A stretch of DNA of 64,000 nt, taken from Brasenia schreberi. Its lineage: Eukaryota > Streptophyta > Magnoliopsida > Nymphaeales > Cabombaceae. The stretch lies in contig JAYKKT010000073.1 of NCBI GenBank assembly GCA_036023115.1, positions 14,013,001 through 14,077,000 on the forward strand, written 5' to 3'. Both the position numbers and the translations under genes were made by a program. The notes under the pieces are model-generated. The model ran no database searches and was not told the origin of the DNA. It saw only the letters and a program-made list of their open reading frames with translations. Numbering within the stretch: position 1 is the first letter of the stretch; every line of letters begins with the position of its first letter. Positions 30,468 to 41,739 of the stretch are shown here, piece after piece.

Positions 30468-30717
30468 TATAAATATTCGTCAACGAACGAAGGTTAATGT
30501 TGCACGAATCAAGATCACCAAGTCGTCAAGAGTCAAATGGCATTCAATCCCGAATGCCGATCTTCAAGAATAACAAACAAGAGCGAAAGCGCATACAAAA
30601 CAAGTCAAAAAGCAGTGCTAGACTGCATAAGTTTATTGATGAGATAGTGTCTTATTTATAGACATTACAAGCAAGTGAAAAAGAGAGCAAAAGAGGCCAA
30701 GTAATGGGCTAGTGCTA
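30468..30717 (-). repeat. 3' LTR of copia I, truncated
   Basis: Matches 34480-34730 of the 5' LTR nearly base for base, ending CGAATATTTATA. The U3 start and the 3' end of the internal region are deleted, fusing RT/RNase H sequence to mid-LTR at about 30717. Confidence 0.9.
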
Positions 30718-32383
30718 GGCCAAGTAATGGTGAGATAAGTGAGTGCACCTATGAGCTGTCGATAAGGAGTGGGATAATCCAATTTCTCACAATCAGTGGA
30801 TCGTAATTTGGTGCCTAGGATTTCCGATGTGTCAACAACCTTAGTATCTGTAATACCAGACATTTCAATAATATCGTTAGCAAACTTGGTTTGAGACATA
30901 AAGTATCCATAATTATTTTTGGTTATCTCAATACCTAAAAAGAAATTCAGCAAGCCCAAGTCTTTTATATCAAATTCGTGATGAAGATTGAGTTTAACTT
31001 CGCAATTCTCACTTCATCACTTCCTGTGATGATCATGTCATCCACATACAAAAGCAAAATAACAATACTAGATTGTGTTTTTCATATAAACAATGCAGTA
31101 TCAGTATAGCAAGTCACAAAATTATGCAAATACATGAATTTTTCAAATCGATCAAACCAAGCTTTCAACTCCGCCTATGTAAGGAATCACCCTTTCATGG
31201 CCGGTCCCAAGCCCGGAAAAAGGAGGAGGGTTGTGTTAGGCTTCCGACAGCCAGCGTAAAACTTTGTCGGACTTAACATGGATTCTACAAAAAAAAAAGA
31301 AAAGAATCCATGTAGCTGACCCCATCTAGTATGGGAAAAGACTTAGTTGTAGTAGTTGTAGTAGATCAAACCAAGCTTTCGGATTTTGTTTTAGACCATA
31401 CAAAGCCTTTCGTAATTTAAGAGCATGACCATGAGGGAGATTGACACCAGGAGGAAGACTCATGTAAACTTCTTCATTCAAGTAACCATTCAAGAAAGCA
31501 TTCTTGACATCAAGTTGGTATATATTCCATTGCTTAATTGCACTAATGGTTATAAGAATTCTAATTGTGGTTATTCTAGCTACTGGGGCAAAAGTTTCAT
31601 CATAGTCAATTCCATATTCTTGGGCATAACCTTTAGCAACTAGTCTAGCCTTGTATCTCTCAATGTGACTATTGTTGTGAGTTTTGATTTTATATATTCA
31701 TCGACATCCAATGACTTTCTTATCTTTTGGTATGGGTGCAACTATCTATGTCTGAGCCTTGTCTAGGGCGTTGAGTTCATCTTTCATAGCATCTTCAAAT
31801 TCTGGAATACCTTTAGCTTGATGATAGAACCTAGGTTCATTAACTTGACGAACGGTGGCAATCAAATTTCTTCATTGTGGTTCAAAAGATTCATAGGACA
31901 TAAATCGCTGAGGAGGTCTTGAAATCCTGAGTTCTAATCTTGTAATATCAGGTTCTATGTGGACATCATTGGTTTCTCTAGGTCGTTTTGTATAATGTGA
32001 GGAGAAGGGTTCGACAATTGACCGAGTATCAACAGTGGTGTGTGAAGTGTCATTGTCTTCAACATGATCTTCTTGAATGTCTTGATGATCTACTGAGTCA
32101 CAATCATTATTTTCTTCTAACTCAAAAACATCTTGAGGAATGAAAGGTTCAGAATTTTCCAAGGATTTGGACTCATAATAAATATCATTCTAAAAAAAAT
32201 TTACATCCTTGAACACATACAATTTGTCTTCTATGGGATCAAAACACCTATACCCCTTCTTGTCAATGCCATAACCAAGGAATACACATTCAATAGCTCT
32301 AGGTGACAGTTTATCATTCTTGTCTATATACACAAAATATCTACATCCAAAAACCCTAAGTCGTTCATAGTATGGAGGGATGT
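30718..32383 (-). pseudogene. Copia I integrase C-terminus to RT end, with SINE insertion
   Basis: Minus strand: IN C-terminal/linker (31872-32162, VDHQDIQEDHVEDNDTSHTT and HYTKRPRETNDVHIEP), RT start near 31700, then palm and RNase H approach (30718-30959, GLLNFFLGIEITKNNYGYFM, YRQLIGALTYLT). The frame is broken several times, and RT is split by the SINE-like copy at 31167-31363. Confidence 0.82.
31167..31363 (+). mobile_element. SINE-like RTE derivative with 17-bp TSD
   Basis: 197 bp between exact copies of GATCAAACCAAGCTTTC (31150-31166 and 31364-31380). The first 120 bases match the 5' end of LINE-1 (rc of about 1150-1272) and the last 60 match the LINE 3' terminus, ending in degenerate TTG/TAG repeats. 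An A-rich bridge joins them. No coding capacity. Confidence 0.93.
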
Positions 32384-33192
32384 TTACAATTTTTCGAAAG
32401 GTGAAGTATTTTCAAGGTTAGATGAAGGGATTCTATTTATAAGATATACTGCGGTAAGAGTAGATTCGGCCCATAAATATTTAGGAACCCTACTAGCAAT
32501 TAACATAGTTCTACAAGTTTCAATAATATGCCTATGTTTTCTTTCCGCTAGACCATTTTGTTGGGGCATTTTAGTGCATGATTTTTTATGGAAAATACCA
32601 TTAGTTTCAATAAATTTTTGAAATTCATTAGACATGTACTCTCCTCCCGAATCGGATCTAAAGATTTTAATGGTGGCTCCAAATTGGTTTTTGATCATAT
32701 TACAAAAGACTACAAATTTTTGAAATACTTCGAATTTGTGTTTTAAGAGATATATCCATGTAAAATGAGTAAAGTTATCCACAAAAATCACATAGTATTG
32801 CAATCCTCCTTTAGAAACAACGGGAGCGGGGCCCCAAACATTCGAATGTATTAGATCAAAAGCTTTCTTTGGTACATAGTTTCTTTCTCCAAAAGGAAGA
32901 TGATGCATTTTTCCAAGAATACAATCTTTACATTCAAAATTTTTATCTCTAATGTTTTTTATCAAAGGAATATTACATAAATTTTGAGAGTCAAGTATCC
33001 AAGTCTTTTATGCCAAAGTGTAGCATATTGGGTTATGTTACAAAAACTAGAATTTGGCATAACAAGATAGTCCATTTTGTATAGTCCACTTTCTCTATGG
33101 CCTTGACCAATCACCTTCTTTGATAGGTGATCCTGCACCACACAATGTTTGGATGAGAAAGTGACTATACAATTGTTATCATATTTGAACAA
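32384..33192 (-). pseudogene. Copia I integrase
   Basis: GAG-pre-integrase (LWHKRLGYLTL) then 193 open codons of integrase: CKDCILGKMHHLPFG, LIHSNVWGPAP, FRSDSGGEYMS, QQNGLAERKHRHI and YLINRIPSSNL. The first catalytic Asp of the DDE triad is Asn (HSNVWG), so integration activity would be lost even though most of the frame is open. Confidence 0.88.
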
Positions 33193-33280
33193 CCGAAAGT
33201 AGATTTAAATTAAGTTTAGGTATAAAACTTATATTTTGAATTTTAAAGTTTTGTTTTTCAAGGTTTCCTAATTTTTTTAT

Positions 33281-34440
33281 TTAGAGTTTTGTTCCATCGG
33301 CCGTAAACACATGCTTTCCAATGGTTTCACAAGAATTAATCAAAGAATCTTCACTATGTGTCATATGAAAGGATGCATCGGAATCTAAAAACCAAGACAT
33401 ACCTTGAGAAGTAGATAGAGCATTCTCGGAGATGCTTGCTTTTTCCTTGAAGATTTCTCCTATGTATGCTTTGATGTTATTGAGCAATACACCCCTTTCT
33501 TCTACGGCTCCCGCATTTCCACATCTTTTCCGAAGTAAAGGACACGTGGTTTTGATGTGTCCATTTTCCTTGCAATAGTGACAAATAGTGTCTTTGTCGG
33601 GCCACGGTCCCATGGGCTTCTTTGACATGCATTCATTGTTCTTTGCATGCGGAGGCTTATAGGTCTTCAAATTTGCTCCCGGTTTTGATGCGGCAAGCAC
33701 GGCTTCCTTAGCCACATTCATGTTCTTCAATCTTGTTTCCTCTATAACAAGATCGGCCAAAAAGGAATCCCCTTTAGGTCTAGGTTTTCTATGTATAAGG
33801 TTTGATCTAATATTTTCAAATTCATCTCTCAACCCACGCATAAACAAAAAAAAGTATTGGTTGTTTAGAAATTCTTGAAATTCATTTAATTTGTGAAGAT
33901 TTCTAAATTTGTCAAAACTTCTCAATTGAGTCCATAATTTAAAAAATTAATTACGGTAGTCTCTAATGCTTAGGTTTCCTTGTTTAAGCATTACCATTCT
34001 TTCCATTAAATCAATTTGATAAACAAAAGTCATATTGAGAATGAAGTTTTTTCAAATATTCTCAAGTTTCAAAAGCGTTTTCAAATGCACTAATTCTATT
34101 TCTAAGCTTTTCATCCTCATTTTGACAAATAATCCATGTGATTTTTGCGTTCATTTTTTCCTACAATTTTAAATCTAACTTATATTTTTCATGGGCTTTG
34201 ACGATTTCATCATCGTCTAAATCATCAATGTTCAAAATTGGTTCTTTTATGGTTTCATCGATGTAATCCCAAAAATCCTTTGACAACAAATACTTTTTCA
34301 TGGTCCTAGCCCAACTTCGGTAGCATTTCGGGTCTAGGATAATCTAAACGACTCGTTTTTACCTTCCATTTTACAAAATTATGAACTAACCTCAAGTTTG
34401 GTAAAATTCTTCAAATTTTGCACTGATGACACGCTTCCTA
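33281..34440 (-). pseudogene. Copia I gag-protease
   Basis: Gag runs from about 34440 with breaks, then is open from 33925: LNEFQEFLNNQYFFLFMRGL, KAVLAASKPGANLKTYKPP, an intact zinc knuckle CHYCKENGHIKTTC, and protease SWFLDSDASFHMTHSEDSL, where the DSG triad is DSD. Upstream gag has PKCYRSWARTMKKYLLSKD-type sequence like copia G. Confidence 0.85.
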
Positions 34441-34823
34441 ATGCACCCGATTTCTTCAATCCGAGGCTCTGATACCATGTAAATATTCGTCAATGAACGA
34501 AGGTTGATGTTGCACGAATCAAGATCACCAAGTCGCTAAGAGTCAAATGGCATTCAATCCTGAATGTCGATCTTCAAGAATAACAAACAAGAGCGGAAGC
34601 ACATACAAAACAAGTCAAAAAGCAGTGCTAGACTGCATAAGCTTATTGATGAGATAGTGTCTTATTTGTAGACATTACAAACAAGTGAAAAAGAGAGCAA
34701 AAGAGGCCAAGTAATGGGCTAGTACTGGTCCTGGCCAGCACTAGCCGTTGGGGGTGCTCCCAACGGCTAGTAGCCGTTGGGGACCCCCAGTGGCCAGATC
34801 AGCGTGGCCCTGGCCCTTCTTCC

Positions 34824-36906
34824 CTAAGTAGTCAATAGCGCGCTATAGCGTTTTAGCGGACCTCAAACCGCTTTAGCGTGCATTAAATAGCGGGCGGACT
34901 GTTTGGGCGCAATTAGCGCCGCTAAGAGCGCTATAGCGGACCGCTATATCGGTCCACTATATTGATGTTGGCGTACAAACATGTTTGAATCAGGTTGTTC
35001 CAATATCGATCCGATCCGAAGTACATAAAACCTAGTTGTTGCAGTCTCTCGCATTCGATCTGTTGCCTCTCCCGCCTCTCGCCCCTCTCTCTGCCATCAG
35101 TCGCAAACATCAACGACCGCCACCACCACCACCACCTCCGTCATCCACCGCTCTGTCCGAAGCAGAGGCTGCCATCCTTAAGAGGACTGAGTCAGATGAC
35201 GCTTCCCATGGCCTGCGAGTGTAGAGTTGCCAGGAGAGCGAGAAAGATCGTAGTTTACTGTGAGATCCAAGGAGAGTGAGAAAGATAGTTTATCGTGAGA
35301 TCCAAGGAGGGTTCTTGTAGTGAGAAGTAAAAGGTGATTCCTTTTTAGCTACTTTCAAGAGATAATGACATGCAACAGAGAGAGAAACAGGAGGGACTGG
35401 TGGGGCTTTAAACTGGAGACAGAAAGGTATGATGATTCATTCTAACAGGCGTAAAACGATTTCAAAAATATTATTTTGTGTGTGAGAGAGAGAGGAAAGG
35501 CCAAGGAAGGAATCTTATTATACAGTGCAAAGTTGCTAACAACCATCTGAAATAAATGTCCTTAGGTTTTTGCAGGTGACGTGATAAAAGAAGGGAAAAC
35601 TACATTAACCCATTATTGTATATTTTCTTCCCATAATTTCATCTCAGTGTATGTATGCGTGTTATGCCAAACACATCAATACGACTACGGATTGATGTTA
35701 GCGTTGGTTCTTTTGACTTGGAAAGTCCGCACAATGATACAAAGAGACCTCGCCAAACACCTAAATGTAATAATAGGGCACACCCATTTTCTAGTGGCTA
35801 CATTTATGACTCTCCCCAGTTGAGGCAGAGCCCTGCTCAGTGAAAGGAACAGACAACAGAGTACTGAGTCTTTGACTCCTTGTGGAAGGGTTCAGTTTCA
35901 AAAGGAGAGTCAACTGCATCAAACCCAGTGAGGTCTTCTTCATTGGGTCAGGTTGGTTAGTCATGACTCAATCTAGATCTCAAGGAATCAGATCAGGGAC
36001 ATGGAGTAGGGAATCTCTCGAGAAGCGTACCATTTATTCCTGTCGCGTTTGCTTTGGCCATGATTTCGGTCTGTTTTTCTGACTCTGATAATCCAACTCA
36101 AATTTTGGTTGCTGGGAATGGATTGGTTCTACATATAGATCACTTACGCCTTATTGTTTACCTGTATATTTTCAGCGAAAAGTTTATCTAAATCGAATTC
36201 TAGTGTTTGACATTTAAAATCTGTGCGAGAAACGAATTCAAATCTCTGCTGCATTAGCTTTCGATGCCTCAGTAATACATTTTTCTTTTTAAATCAAGAG
36301 GAGGCCAAGGGCCAATCACAGTGGGATGATGTCTCACATTGGCATTTGCTGCCATCTCTTTGCGTCGCATTTTTTAACCAAAGGAACAGAAGCAGGACCA
36401 CACTAATAGCGAGGGTGAATTACACCAAATTTCTTTGATAGGATACTATTGGAAGGAGAAGGTAAAATACCTTTATAATGCAACTAGCGTGCAGTTACGC
36501 GTAACTTGATTTATAAAAAGAATACAACCATAAATAGTTCCCTTTATCTTCCATTTTAAAGAATAGAAGTCATTGACATTGGTGATTTATTAATCAGTCT
36601 ATAACAGCAATAGTGGCCCAGACAACAAAAAAATGGGCCACTTGGTATAGAATGCCCCTAAGGCCCCGAGCAACAAACTAGCTCTTTTCTGCCTCAGTTA
36701 TATTGATATCTGTTTGTGCGCCGAGTCTAACAATGTCCTCCATGAGGATCTTCCCCTCTGTAAAAATCTCAAACAAGTGAAAGTCAGAACCAGATTTTTC
36801 TCCAAAAACAAGAGAGAGAAAACAAAAGGAGGAAAAGGAAGACCTATGTTGTGTGCATGCACCCAACTATCGATGCCACTATTAATAACCGCTATTAATA
36901 ACATAG
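34824..36906. mobile_element. Non-autonomous hAT, 2.1 kb, TAGCG subterminal arrays
   Basis: Flanked by exact 8-bp repeats CTTCTTCC (34816-34823 and 36907-36914). Ends CTAAGTAGTCAATAGCG and, on the other strand, CTATGTTATTAATAGCG (12 of 17 match). The left end (34830-34970) is packed with TAGCG/CGCTA words. No transposase domain. The interior may hold captured sequence. Confidence 0.85.
34985..36420 (+). other. hAT interior, possible captured host sequence
   Basis: A CT-rich leader (35036-35100) precedes a frame with a Pro run and SSTALSEAEAAILKRTESDD (35036-35224), and another at 35655-35843 (SFDLESPHNDTKRPRQTPK, ending YIYDSPQLRQSPAQ). Base composition is richer in GC than nearby TEs. I cannot name the source gene; it looks like 5' UTR plus exon pieces. 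Confidence 0.4.
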
Positions 36907-36965
36907 CTTCTTCCATCATGGCACGGGCCCTAAGGGCCCGTGCATCATATTACATTAACAGAACC

Positions 36966-38814
36966 TTCTATCAATGCCACACTTGAGCAAAAAGAGAAAT
37001 ACGAAAGAGGTCATAAACAATCATATGGGGTGCTCATAAATAATGTAAATGATCATATTAGGGACACTTTGATCGATTTTTCCAATGCTAAAGAAGCATG
37101 GAAATATTTTAAAAAATCACATGTTCAAAGTGATGTAGCTCATAGGATGGGATTAACAAACAAATTGGTCTCACTTAGACAAGGAGATGGGTAAACGAAT
37201 TTTTTGGAGAATACTCTAATGTTTGGAACCAATTATATAGTTACAAAAAGAAATGTACACAATGTCTTTGTGAGAGACAATGTAAAGATAATGAGGATTT
37301 CGTATACCAATTTCTAAGAAGTGTTCGGGAAGAATTTGAAGATGTAAGTCATCTCTCATTCATAGAAAACTGAAAACCTTTTCCTACAAAAGAAGAGATT
37401 CATACTGATCTCCAAATAACGGAAACAAGAATGAATGAAGTTAGACTTCAAAGAGACACTGCCTTGACCGCATCAAAACCTGGAGCAAATATGAAGTCTT
37501 ACCGATCTCATTTCAAAAGTGAAGAAGGAAGAAAAGATATTATTTGTCACCATTGTAGAGAGGCAGGACATATAAAGCCAAATTGCCCAAAGTTGAAAAA
37601 AAATGTGGCATTAGTAGAAGAACAAGCCTCATCCTCTATCGTTGCACTCGAATAAAAGATAAAAAGACTTGAAGTTTAAATGAAAGATAAAGGAACAATA
37701 GGTGTGGTTTGGTCTTCTTCAACTAACCAAGTTCAAGGTACCGTTTCTTGGATTCTTGATTTTGGTGCCTCATTTCATATTACTTGTAATGAAAATATTT
37801 TAAAATCATGTGTTGAAATTTTTTTATCATGTGTTTATATTGCAAATAGAATACAATTAAATGTTGATAAAATTGGTCACTTACAAAAAAAAAAGTTCTC
37901 AAAATTAGATGTGGTCCAAACTAAATTTGAATTTACTTTTTGTATCAGAAATTTCAGATAAAAATTGCATTAAAACTTTTTCATCCATGGGATGTATTCT
38001 ACGGTATGTCATCTTAGAATAAATAATATTGAAAACTTTTCTTACAAAGATTGTGTACTTAACAAAATGCAACATCTACCCTTTTCAAACAAAATGCATA
38101 TCTCCACAAAACCATTTGAGATTATTCACTCGGATGTACGGGGACAAGCACCTGTTTTATCTAAAGGAGAGATCTCCTACTATGTCATTTTTATAGATGA
38201 TTTCACTAGATATGCATGAGTCTATCTTTTAAAGGCAAGTCTAACATTTTTCAAAATTTTGTGATATTTCAAAATCTTGTAAAAAATCAATTTGATTCCG
38301 AAATTAAGATTTTTAGATCTGACTCGGGAGGAGAGTTTATGTCCCAAGAATTTAAAAACCACCTTGATAAATTTTGGATTGTGCATCAAACTTCTTTCAC
38401 TAAAACTCCTCAACAAAATGACATTTTTGTACGTAAACATGGCCATATTTTGGAAATCACAATCATTTGTGTTCCTAAAAGTTTCTGGGTCAAACCCATT
38501 ATGACTTTTAGTTACCTAATTAACCGAATGCCATCTTCAGTTTTACAAAACATGTCTCCTGTAGAAAAGCTCTTTCAACTTTCTCTTAATTACATTAGAC
38601 TTCGTGTGTTTGGATGTAAATGTTTTGTTTATACTAACAAAGAGGATAAACTTTCTTCTCGTGTCATATAATGTATTTTCCTAGAGTATGGGATAAATAA
38701 AAAGGGATATAGATGTTATGATTATAAAAATGACAAACTCTACGTATCAAGAGATGTCAAATTCTTTGAAAATAAATATTTCTTTAAAGGAATGAATGAT
38801 GCTCATCGTATTGA
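36966..38814 (+). pseudogene. Copia H gag-protease-integrase
   Basis: Continues H gag after the TSD (SINATLEQKEKYERGHKQSY, NDHIRDTLIDFSNAKEAWKY), intact knuckle CHHCREAGHIKPNC at about 37546-37590, protease WILDFGASFHITCNENIL (DSG changed to DFG), and integrase IIHSDVRGQAP, FRSDSGGEFMS, then QQNDIFVRKHGH, where the catalytic Glu is Val. Copia G cuts it at 38814 after KGYRCYDYKNDKLYVSRD-type sequence. Confidence 0.87.
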
Positions 38815-39210
38815 TGGTTAAATGTAGTAGGTACACGGGCCATTAGGGCCCATGTTTGAGTTAAGACTGGCCCAGACCACAAGGGCCTATGGCCAGTTAA
38901 CTAGCCGTTCGAGGCCAAATGCCTCCAACTGCTAGACTGTGTTGTGTTGGGCACAACAACCACCCTTCAAAGCTTCTCCTCCATCTCTCTTGCAATGTAT
39001 TCTTCCTCTATAAATACCGCTTTCACTCATTAATAAATTATGTTGTCTTGCACAACCTTTGTTTCTGATTTTACTTCATTGTTTGGACTCTTATTACCTC
39101 CTAGTGTGTTCTCTATGTGTGACATCCATATTCGGATGTTTTGAGATCTTGGCGATTTGATGAATTTCAACATTAGCGATTCAACCTTTAATTATCAACA
39201 ATTATTTACA
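38815..39210 (+). repeat. 5' LTR of copia G (396 bp)
   Basis: TGGTTAAATGTAGTAGG...ATTATTTACA. CACGGGCCATTAGGGCC near the start is shared with the G 3' LTR and the copia I LTR. A TATAAATA box lies at 39010-39017. The U3 motif reads TAGCCGTTCGA, one base off the MSA core found in the 3' copy. Confidence 0.88.
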
Positions 39211-39223
39211 TGGTATCAGAGCC
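39211..39223 (+). promoter_or_regulatory. Primer binding site, copia G
   Basis: TGGTATCAGAGCC at the LTR edge. An ATG in front of it (39210) opens a frame, but this is the leader, not the gag start. Confidence 0.9.
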
Positions 39224-39289
39224 TCGTATTGAAGATTTCGAGCACATTAGGAAGCGTGCCAAGATTACAAATTTCATGAAATCACTCAA

Positions 39290-40420
39290 AGTTGAGCTAA
39301 GTCTAAAAATTTTGTTTTTGCATAAAATAGAAAGCAAAAATGAATCTTTTATATGCATTCTTCACCCAAAAGGCTACCAAAGTTGGGCAAGGACTATGAA
39401 AAAATATTTTTTATCAAATTTTTTTTGGAATTATATTGATGGCATAATCAAAGAACCAATTTTAGACATTGATGGTTTGGATGATGATGATATTGTTAAA
39501 GCACATAAAAAATATAAGCAAGATCTAAAAACTTTGGAAAAAAACTGAATACTAAAATAATTTAGATTATTTGTCAAAATATATATGAAAAACTTAGAAA
39601 TAGAATTAATGCTTTTTAAAGTTCTTTTGAAACATGGGAATACTTAAAAAAGCTTCACTCTCAAGATGATTTTGTTTTCCAAATTGATTTCAACGAATGG
39701 ATGATAATGCTTAAGTAAGGGAACTTAAGCATTACACATTATCACAATGAGTTTTCGGAACTATGGACTCAACTTAGAAGTTTTGATAAATTCGAAAAAC
39801 TCCAAAAATTGGATGAATTTAAAGAGTTTTTAGATAATCAATATTTCTTTTTGTTTATACGTGGTTTAAGAGACAAATTTGAAAATATTAGATCAAACTT
39901 AATACATACAAAACCTAGACCAAAAGGAGACTCGTTTTTTGCCGATCTTCTTATGGAGGAAACAATGTTGAAAAATATCAATGTTGCAAAAGAAGTCGTT
40001 CTTGCCGCCTCCAAATCGAGAGCTAACATAAAGATATATAAGCCTACGCATGCGAAAAACTTCGAAAGAATAAGCAAGAAACCCACGGGACCATGGTTAA
40101 CCAAGGACATCATATGTCACTATTGCAAGGAAAGTGGGCATATCAAAACCACTTGTTCTCTTCTTCGAAAGAAATTTAGAAATATGGGAGCCATGGAAGA
40201 TAAAGAAGGAGGAGTCTTGACTACCAACATCAAAGCAAGAAATATTTAAGGAAAAAACAAGCATCTCCAAAAACGTTCTCTCTACCTCTCAAGGTATGTC
40301 TTGGTTTTTAGATTCGGGTACTTCTTTTCATATGACTCATTGTGAAAAATCCTTAAATGAATCTTATGATATCTTTGGAAAGCATGTATTTACGGCTGAT
40401 GATACAAAACTTCAAATTAA
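39290..40420 (+). pseudogene. Copia G gag-protease
   Basis: Gag HPKGYQSWARTMKKYFLSNF, LDDDDIVKAHKKYKQDLKTL, then DEFKEFLDNQYFFLFIRGLR, KPTGPWLTKDIICHYC and an intact knuckle CHYCKESGHIKTTC, followed by protease WFLDSGTSFHMTHCEKSL (DSG intact). Frame breaks near 39548 and 40250. Confidence 0.85.
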
Positions 40421-40489
40421 AAAAATAAGAAATTTCAAAAAAGAAAATTTTAAATTCAAAGCATAAGCTTTATACCTAAACTTACTTTC

Positions 40490-41700
40490 GGTTGCTTAAA
40501 TTTGTGATAATGATTGTATAGTCACTTTCTCATCAAAGTGTGGTGCACGATCACCTATCGAAGAAGCTGATTGGTCAAGGCCATAGAGAAAATGGACTAT
40601 ACAAAATGGATTGTTTAGTTATGCCAAATTTTGAAACTTTTAATGTAGCACAAGATGCTACCCTTTGGTATAAACGACTTGGACATTTGATTATTCATAA
40701 ATTGTGTAATTTTTCTTTGTTAAAGAAAATTGGAAAACAACAGTTTGAACGTAAAGAGTGTGTTCTTGGAAAAATGCATCATCTTCTCTTTGGTGAAAGA
40801 AATTATGTACCAAACAAAGCTTTTAAATTAATACACTCTTATATTTGGGGCCCTGCTCCTGTTGTTTCTAAGGGAGGAGTTCAATACTATGTAATATTTG
40901 TAGATGACTTTACTCACTTTACTTGGATATGTCTTATGAAACACAAGTCAGAAGTGTTTGAAAAGTTTGTAACCTTTTGCAGTATGGTTAAAAATTAATT
41001 TGGCTCCACTATTAAGATTTTTAGATCTAATTCGGAAGGAGAATATATGTCAAATGAGTTTCAAAGTTTATCGAAACTAATGGAATTTTGCATAAAAAAA
41101 TGCGCACTAAAACCCCTCAACAAAATGGCTTGGTTGAAAGAAACCATAGACATATCATAAAAACATGTTGAACTATGTTAATTGTCAGCAATGTTCCTAA
41201 GTTTTTATGGGCAGAAGGTACTCTTACTGCGGTATATCTTTTAATAGAATGCCTTCATGCAAACTTGAAAATATTTTTTCCCTTGAAAAACTATATAATC
41301 TTCCTCCTTATTATGAAAGACTTAGAGTTTTTTGGTGCTGATGCTTTGTTTATACGAATAAAAATGATAAATTGTCTCCTACGGCCATTCAATGTGTATT
41401 TATTGGTTATGGCATAGACAAAAAATGTTATAGATGTTTTGATCCTATTAATGATAAATTGTATGTTTCTAAGGATATAAAAATCTTTGAAAATGATGCT
41501 TACTTTAAGTCTAAATCTTTAGAAAGTTCTGAATCATCTATATCTCAAGACTTCTTTTATCTAGAAGAAGATGATGATTATGACCCTGAAGATCATCAAG
41601 ATAATCATCTAGAGTGTGATAGTGTCCAAAATGAAACTATTGATCCTCAACCCATCATTGAACCCTTCCCATTACATTATACACGACATCATAGAGAATG
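40490..41700 (+). pseudogene. Copia G integrase
   Basis: GAG-pre-integrase with LWYKRLGHLIIHKL (His to Tyr), CVLGKMHHLLFGERNYVP, integrase LIHSYIWGPAPVVSKGG where the first catalytic Asp is Tyr, FRSNSEGEYMS with the second Asp changed to Asn, QQNGLVERNHRHI with Glu kept, then CVFIGYGIDKKCYRCFDP. Two of three catalytic residues are lost. Confidence 0.85.
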
Positions 41701-41739
41701 TGGATCCATACTTACGATCAATCCGTACGGATTCGTGAG

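Larger units (their letters stand above)
30468..36960 (-). mobile_element. Copia I, nested in copia H, exact TSD
   Basis: Bounded by GAACC at 30463-30467 and 36961-36965. Minus orientation: 5' LTR at the high end (36960 down to 34480, split by a hAT), PBS, gag, protease, integrase, RT, then a deletion joining RT/RNase H to the middle of the 3' LTR near 30717. Same LTR family as copia G. A SINE-like copy lies in its RT. Confidence 0.92.
34480..36960 (-). repeat. 5' LTR of copia I, split by a hAT
   Basis: Starts TGTTAATGTAATATGATGC at 36960 and ends CGAATATTTACA at 34480, followed by PBS TGGTATCAGAGCC (34467-34479). The real LTR is 36915-36960 plus 34480-34823; the rest is a 2.1-kb hAT. It holds three exact MSA motifs: 34743-34753 (-), 34760-34770 (+) and 34772-34782 (-). 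Confidence 0.9.

Noticed and set aside
31167..31363. tRNA gene, because of the B-box-like GGTCCCAAGCCC
   Set aside because: No cloverleaf or anticodon arm could be formed; the sequence is the RTE/SINE 5' block.
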